DNA of 7,855 nucleotides from Actinomycetes bacterium (lineage in GTDB: Bacteria; Actinomycetota; Acidimicrobiia; Acidimicrobiales; RAAP-2): contig JAKAZC010000124.1 of NCBI GenBank assembly GCA_021826655.1, forward strand, positions 1-7,855, given 5' to 3'. How positions within the stretch are numbered: the first letter of the stretch is position 1; each line of letters starts with the position of its first letter. The position numbers and the translations under genes were made by a program. Below, one piece after another: positions 5,272 to 7,855 of the stretch. Under the pieces are notes generated by a model that made no database searches, had not been told where the DNA came from, and was given only the letters and a program-made list of their open reading frames with translations.

Positions 5272-6863
5272 GTCGTCGAGGCCGACGATGTCGGAGAGGG
5301 GAAGTTGACCGCGGTCGTCCCCGGTGGTGGCCGCCAGATGTAGGCGGAGATGCCTGCCTCGTCCACCAGCGTCCTGGCGTGCAGGGCATCACGCACGAAT
5401 ACGCTCGCGGCCTCGTCCGCCGACGGCTTGATGAGCGGTCCGGTGGCCTCGTTCGCGGGGTCGAACACGAACACCATCGGATGGCCGTCGACCGGGTAGG
5501 TGCCCCCGGGGCTGAAGTAGTAGATCGACTTCCGGCTCCCGAAGATGCCCATCACCCCGATGGTCACGACCACGCCGGCGTCGGCGGGCGTGCGCTGGAG
5601 TGCGCGGCGGAGCTGGGCGGCCTGGGCCTCCGGGACCTGCGCGAGTGCCCAGCGGACGTTGCCCGGCGACGTGTGGCTCCCGTAGACCAGGGCGGTCGAG
5701 AGCACTGCCACGGCGACCGCCACCGCCGGCACCGCCCCCCACCGGAACCGCTGACCGATCCATACCAGCACCATCACCGTGCCCAGTAGGACGAACGGGA
5801 ACACGGCGAAGTTCTGGAATGCCTGGTAGGTGAACTCGTACTGGGAGTTGAGGGCATCCACGACCATGACGGTCACCGGGACGCCGAATCCCCAGGCCGA
5901 GGCGAGGCCCACGATGCCGACCGGCTTGATCAGGAGCCACATCAGGTTGAGCCGGCCGTGGAGCTGACTGACGACCCGTTGCGGGTGTTCGAGGATCCCG
6001 AGGAGTACCAGGGCGATACCTCCGCCAACCGGAAGCGTGGAACGCCCGGCCAGGTAGGCGTAATAGTTCAGGTCCGACCCCTTGTTCGCACCGACCAGGG
6101 TGATGAGGCCGAGCCAACCCACTCCCGCCAGCACGCAGAGGAGACCGGAACGGCGGGTCGACCTGCCCGCCAGGACAGCCGACACACCAAGGCCGACGAC
6201 GGTGATGGCGGCGAACGCACCGCACAGCAGCGCGATCCCGACCCAGATCCACGCCCGGCGCTGCTTGCCCAACCACAGGTCCCGCCCGGCGAGCAGGATG
6301 AACACCGTGGAGATCGGCTCCAGGTGCACGTCGTAGAGCAAGGTCTGGTAGACGCCCGGATTGGCGATGAAGACCGCCAGGGTCACGCATGCGATGCCCG
6401 CGGTCGCAACGGCGGGCACCCGACGCCGTTCGAGGTAGTCGAGGACCCACCGATAGAGGACGAGACCGCATCCGGCGACGGCGATGTCTTGCACCCAGAG
6501 CAGGGTCACCGGTTGCGGCAGGATCAGGTGCAGGAGCGCCAATGGCCAGATGACGAGTTCGAAGTCACTGGAGACGAACGGCACGTGATTGAGCCAGACG
6601 GTGTCGACCGGGTCGAGGTGACCCTGGCCGATGAGCGTCCACGCCTGGTTGTAGGTGGCGAAGTCGGCACTGATGTAGGCCCGGTGGAACAGAGTCGTCG
6701 AGAACGCGACGAGTCCGACCAACCAGAGGCCGAGCACCAGGGGTCCGGCCAGAACGACGCCCCGTCGGAACCGTACCGGCCAGGGCGGGCCCGACGGCAG
6801 GGACGACGTCGCATCGACCGGACGCGCGGCTGCGCCGGTCGATGCGACGTCGAGTGCGGTCAT
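5262..6863 (-). CDS. DUF2079-family polytopic membrane protein, likely GT-C-like (paralogue B)
   Basis: 533 residues from ATG 6863. It is homologous to paralogue A along its whole length, with shared blocks such as LLWVQD (121-126), YDVHLEP (177-183), SAVLAGRSTRRSG (228-240), YAYLAGRST (268-276), LIKPVGI (311-317), ASAWGFGVP (321-329) and QNFAVFPF (350-357). The equivalent loop acidic residues are D67, D100, D178/H180/E182. About ten hydrophobic segments are followed by a soluble C-terminal domain from about 400. ATG 6863 is preferred over the in-frame GTG at 6905 because AGGTGG precedes it and because the stop of an upstream ORF overlaps it as ATGA. Codons 4-20 lie within a perfect 18-bp inverted repeat. 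The role is probably transfer of a sugar from a polyprenyl-phosphate donor outside the membrane; this is inference from family. It sits between DUF501 and ppx on the same strand. Confidence 0.9.
   Translation of the reverse strand: MTALDVASTGAAARPVDATSSLPSGPPWPVRFRRGVVLAGPLVLGLWLVGLVAFSTTLFHRAYISADFATYNQAWTLIGQGHLDPVDTVWLNHVPFVSSDFELVIWPLALLHLILPQPVTLLWVQDIAVAGCGLVLYRWVLDYLERRRVPAVATAGIACVTLAVFIANPGVYQTLLYDVHLEPISTVFILLAGRDLWLGKQRRAWIWVGIALLCGAFAAITVVGLGVSAVLAGRSTRRSGLLCVLAGVGWLGLITLVGANKGSDLNYYAYLAGRSTLPVGGGIALVLLGILEHPQRVVSQLHGRLNLMWLLIKPVGIVGLASAWGFGVPVTVMVVDALNSQYEFTYQAFQNFAVFPFVLLGTVMVLVWIGQRFRWGAVPAVAVAVAVLSTALVYGSHTSPGNVRWALAQVPEAQAAQLRRALQRTPADAGVVVTIGVMGIFGSRKSIYYFSPGGTYPVDGHPMVFVFDPANEATGPLIKPSADEAASVFVRDALHARTLVDEAGISAYIWRPPPGTTAVNFPSPTSSASTTSP
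6804..6852. repeat. perfect 18-bp inverted repeat with 13-nt loop, early in paralogue B coding sequence
   Basis: The left arm CGACGTCGCATCGACCGG (6804-6821) is the exact reverse complement of the right arm CCGGTCGATGCGACGTCG (6835-6852), with a 13-nt spacer at 6822-6834. It encodes residues 4-20 in the predicted cytoplasmic N-terminal tail. On the transcript it would form a very stable hairpin beginning about 10 nt into the coding sequence. There is no U-run. It was not found elsewhere in the window. It could be a translational gate, a protein- or recombinase-binding site, or a relic of a small mobile element. Confidence 0.9.
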
Positions 6864-6949
6864 CGCCACCTGTCCGTCGTCACTACGGCGACCGGCCTGG
6901 GGCACGGGTCGTGCACGACCGAACTCCGGCCGGGACTCTTGGTCGACAC
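6860..6949 (-). CDS. candidate leaderless upstream ORF (29 aa) coupled to DUF2079 paralogue B
   Basis: GTG 6949 begins 6 nt after the -10-like TAGCGT (6961-6956), so a transcript from it would start at or next to the codon. The frame encodes a 29-residue peptide beginning MSTKSPGRSS and ending TTDRWR, with a single Cys at position 16. Its TGA (6862-6860) overlaps the paralogue B ATG (6863-6861) as ATGA, a classic coupling arrangement. The AGGTGG site for paralogue B lies in its last codons. No domain can be recognised. It may be a regulatory leader rather than a functional peptide, or chance. Confidence 0.35.
   Translation of the reverse strand: MSTKSPGRSSVVHDPCPRPVAVVTTDRWR
6907..6920. repeat. 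14-bp perfect palindrome upstream of paralogue B
   Basis: GGTCGTGCACGACC equals its own reverse complement. It lies 36-49 bp downstream of the candidate -10 and 44 bp before the paralogue B ATG, where a repressor could act as a roadblock. No regulator family is recognised from the sequence. Confidence 0.45.
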
Positions 6950-6955
6950 CGGTCT

Positions 6956-6961
6956 ACGCTA
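6956..6961 (-). promoter_or_regulatory. candidate -10 element (TAGCGT) for DUF2079 paralogue B and ppx
   Basis: TAGCGT on the minus strand fits TANNNT and stands in the 217-bp gap between DUF501 and paralogue B, 120 bp after the DUF501 stop. The gap itself suggests that transcription can start here instead of only reading through from DUF501. No clear -35 is present. Confidence 0.33.
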
Positions 6962-7080
6962 CCCGGCGATCCCGGGGCCCGTGAGATCCACCCGGTCGCA
7001 CCGCGCCGGGGTCCCCGCCGGATGTTCGACGACGGGCACATCGAGTCACCGACCCGTACGAGTGTGGCCGGCTCCCGAGG

Positions 7081-7623
7081 TCAGGCCGGATGGAGCCCGA
7101 TCCGTCGCGCCGTCCACTCCCCCACCGGGTCATCGGCGCCGGTCAGCCACCAGGCCAGGTGGGCGTGGAGGCACTTGACGCCCTGGCGGGTCCCGCCGAC
7201 GCCGCCGGACGGCCGGGGCCCGGTGCGGTCCGGGTCGACCAGGGCGTCCCGCTCGGCCGCGTAGACCGCATGGGCGGTGGCGATCCGGTCGGCCGGAACG
7301 GCGTCCTCGGCGGCCCGGACGCCCCCGGTCGACTCGAGCCGGCTGACCGCGTCGCGCAAGGTCGGATCACACAGCCAGTACCGGGTGGGCATGGGCGTAC
7401 CGTCGTCGAGGAACGGGGCGTTGGCGATCACCGCCGGTGCCCCTTCGGCGTCCCGCACGACGACCTCGAATGCACCCGCCGGGGTGCGGCCCAGGAGCTC
7501 GGTCACCGCGGTGACGTCCCCCACCTCCGGCGGATCACCCGGATCACGCCGGCCGCTCGCGCCGCCACGTCCCGGATCGCTCGCCGCAGCGGAGGCGCGG
7601 GGCGCTCCGTCGGGGGTGGTCAT
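7081..7623 (-). CDS. DUF501-family protein
   Basis: 180 residues. Residues 1-35 are a Gly/Arg/Pro-rich, probably disordered extension. The DUF501 domain runs from about 38 to the end: LLGRTPAG (43-50), DDGTPMPTRYWLCDP (73-87), AVSRLESTGGV (92-102), and the signature GGTRQGVKCLHAHLAWWL (143-160) with C151, H153 and H155. The biochemical function is unknown. The family is conserved between ftsB-like and ppx genes in actinobacteria, for example Rv1024-Rv1026 in Mycobacterium tuberculosis. The position of the usual RCPCG-like cysteine pair reads RDAEG (57-61) here. ATG 7623 overlaps the upstream stop as ATGA, so it is probably translated by coupling. Downstream, 217 bp separate it from the membrane-protein gene. 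Confidence 0.88.
   Translation of the reverse strand: MTTPDGAPRASAAASDPGRGGASGRRDPGDPPEVGDVTAVTELLGRTPAGAFEVVVRDAEGAPAVIANAPFLDDGTPMPTRYWLCDPTLRDAVSRLESTGGVRAAEDAVPADRIATAHAVYAAERDALVDPDRTGPRPSGGVGGTRQGVKCLHAHLAWWLTGADDPVGEWTARRIGLHPA
7502..7515. repeat. 14-bp perfect palindrome inside DUF501
   Basis: GTCACCGCGGTGAC is self-complementary and codes for the VTAV stretch at about 37-40. It is probably a by-product of codon choice and is recorded only as a possible operator or hairpin. Confidence 0.25.
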
Positions 7624-7855
7624 TTCCAGAATTCGAGTGAGCCGGCGACCCGGGACCAGAACCCGGCCGGCGGGTGCACGGTGCCGGACGGCGTCGTCGC
7701 CCCGCCCGACGTCACCCCGCCCGACGTCGAGGCACCCGACGGGACCGTCGGCTGGGGCAGGCCCGGGTCGGGCGTCATGTTCGGTGCCTGTGCGGGCGAC
7801 ACGAGGGGCTGGTTGGCCGGGTCTCCCGCCGTCGGGGCACCGGGAGATGTCGGCC
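7620..7855 (-). CDS. C-terminal tail of a probable FtsB/DivIC-like septum formation initiator, start outside window
   Basis: The frame is open from the right edge to TGA 7622-7620, giving 77 visible residues. The visible part is Pro/Thr/Ser/Gly-rich and surely disordered, with TSGGV-TSGGA pentapeptide repeats, ending in a compact PPAGFWSRVAGSLEFWK. The membrane segment and coiled coil that would define FtsB/DivIC lie outside the window, so the call rests on position: in actinobacteria this protein is encoded directly upstream of DUF501. The 4-bp ATGA overlap with DUF501 shows the two are one operon. It could instead be another secreted or membrane protein with a low-complexity tail. Confidence 0.5.
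   Translation of the reverse strand, partial: PTSPGAPTAGDPANQPLVSPAQAPNMTPDPGLPQPTVPSGASTSGGVTSGGATTPSGTVHPPAGFWSRVAGSLEFWK
7700..7728. repeat. tandem 15-bp repeat coding TSGGV/TSGGA
   Basis: CCCCGCCCGACGTC occurs at 7700-7713 and again at 7715-7728, one base apart, giving a 15-bp period. In the minus-strand frame it encodes two copies of a Thr-Ser-Gly-Gly-Val/Ala pentapeptide in the septum-protein tail. The copy number may vary between strains. Confidence 0.6.

Noticed and set aside
7000..7022. GC-rich inverted sequence after DUF501 as a terminator
   Set aside because: The arms have almost no loop, and no U-run follows on the minus strand.
5958..7178. 406-codon plus-strand open frame antisense to DUF2079 paralogue B
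   Set aside because: Low-complexity charged composition, no motifs, and antisense to a convincing membrane protein.

Overview
The window is 7.9 kb of very GC-rich DNA with tightly packed bacterial genes and strong third-position G/C. This fits Actinomycetota. The strip FtsB-like tail > DUF501 > Ppx/GppA (minus strand, right half) is the neighbourhood found beside enolase in actinobacteria. The DUF501 wording (VVVRDAEG, GGVGGTRQGVKCLHAH, DDPVGEW) looks most like class Acidimicrobiia, judged from memory and not from a search.

Left part (1-2236, minus strand): a two-gene surface-polysaccharide operon. A SAM-dependent methyltransferase with a long helical N-terminus, resembling O-antigen chain-terminating methyltransferases, is joined by a 4-bp GTGA overlap to a GT4 glycosyltransferase that runs off the left edge. 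Centre (2237-2703): a divergent regulatory region of about 470 bp with one -10-like hexamer on each strand and several small palindromes. Then (2704-4269, plus strand) comes a polytopic DUF2079-family membrane protein, likely GT-C-like. It converges on a minus-strand ppx gene (4291-5211) with only 21 bp between them.

Right part (5262-7855, minus strand): a second, clearly paralogous DUF2079 protein sits between DUF501 and ppx, in inverted orientation to the first copy. Upstream lie DUF501 and the low-complexity C-terminal tail of a probable FtsB/DivIC septum protein, joined by an ATGA overlap.

The GT4 enzyme, the methyltransferase and two GT-C-like membrane proteins suggest a cell-envelope glycan locus abutting, and apparently inserted into, a housekeeping division/polyphosphate operon. 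The most unusual signals are at the DNA/RNA level: a perfect 18-bp inverted repeat with a 13-nt loop just after the start codon of the second DUF2079 gene, and candidate leaderless upstream ORFs whose stop codons overlap the start codons of that gene and of the methyltransferase. No tRNA, rRNA, CRISPR, insertion sequence or clear intrinsic terminator was seen.
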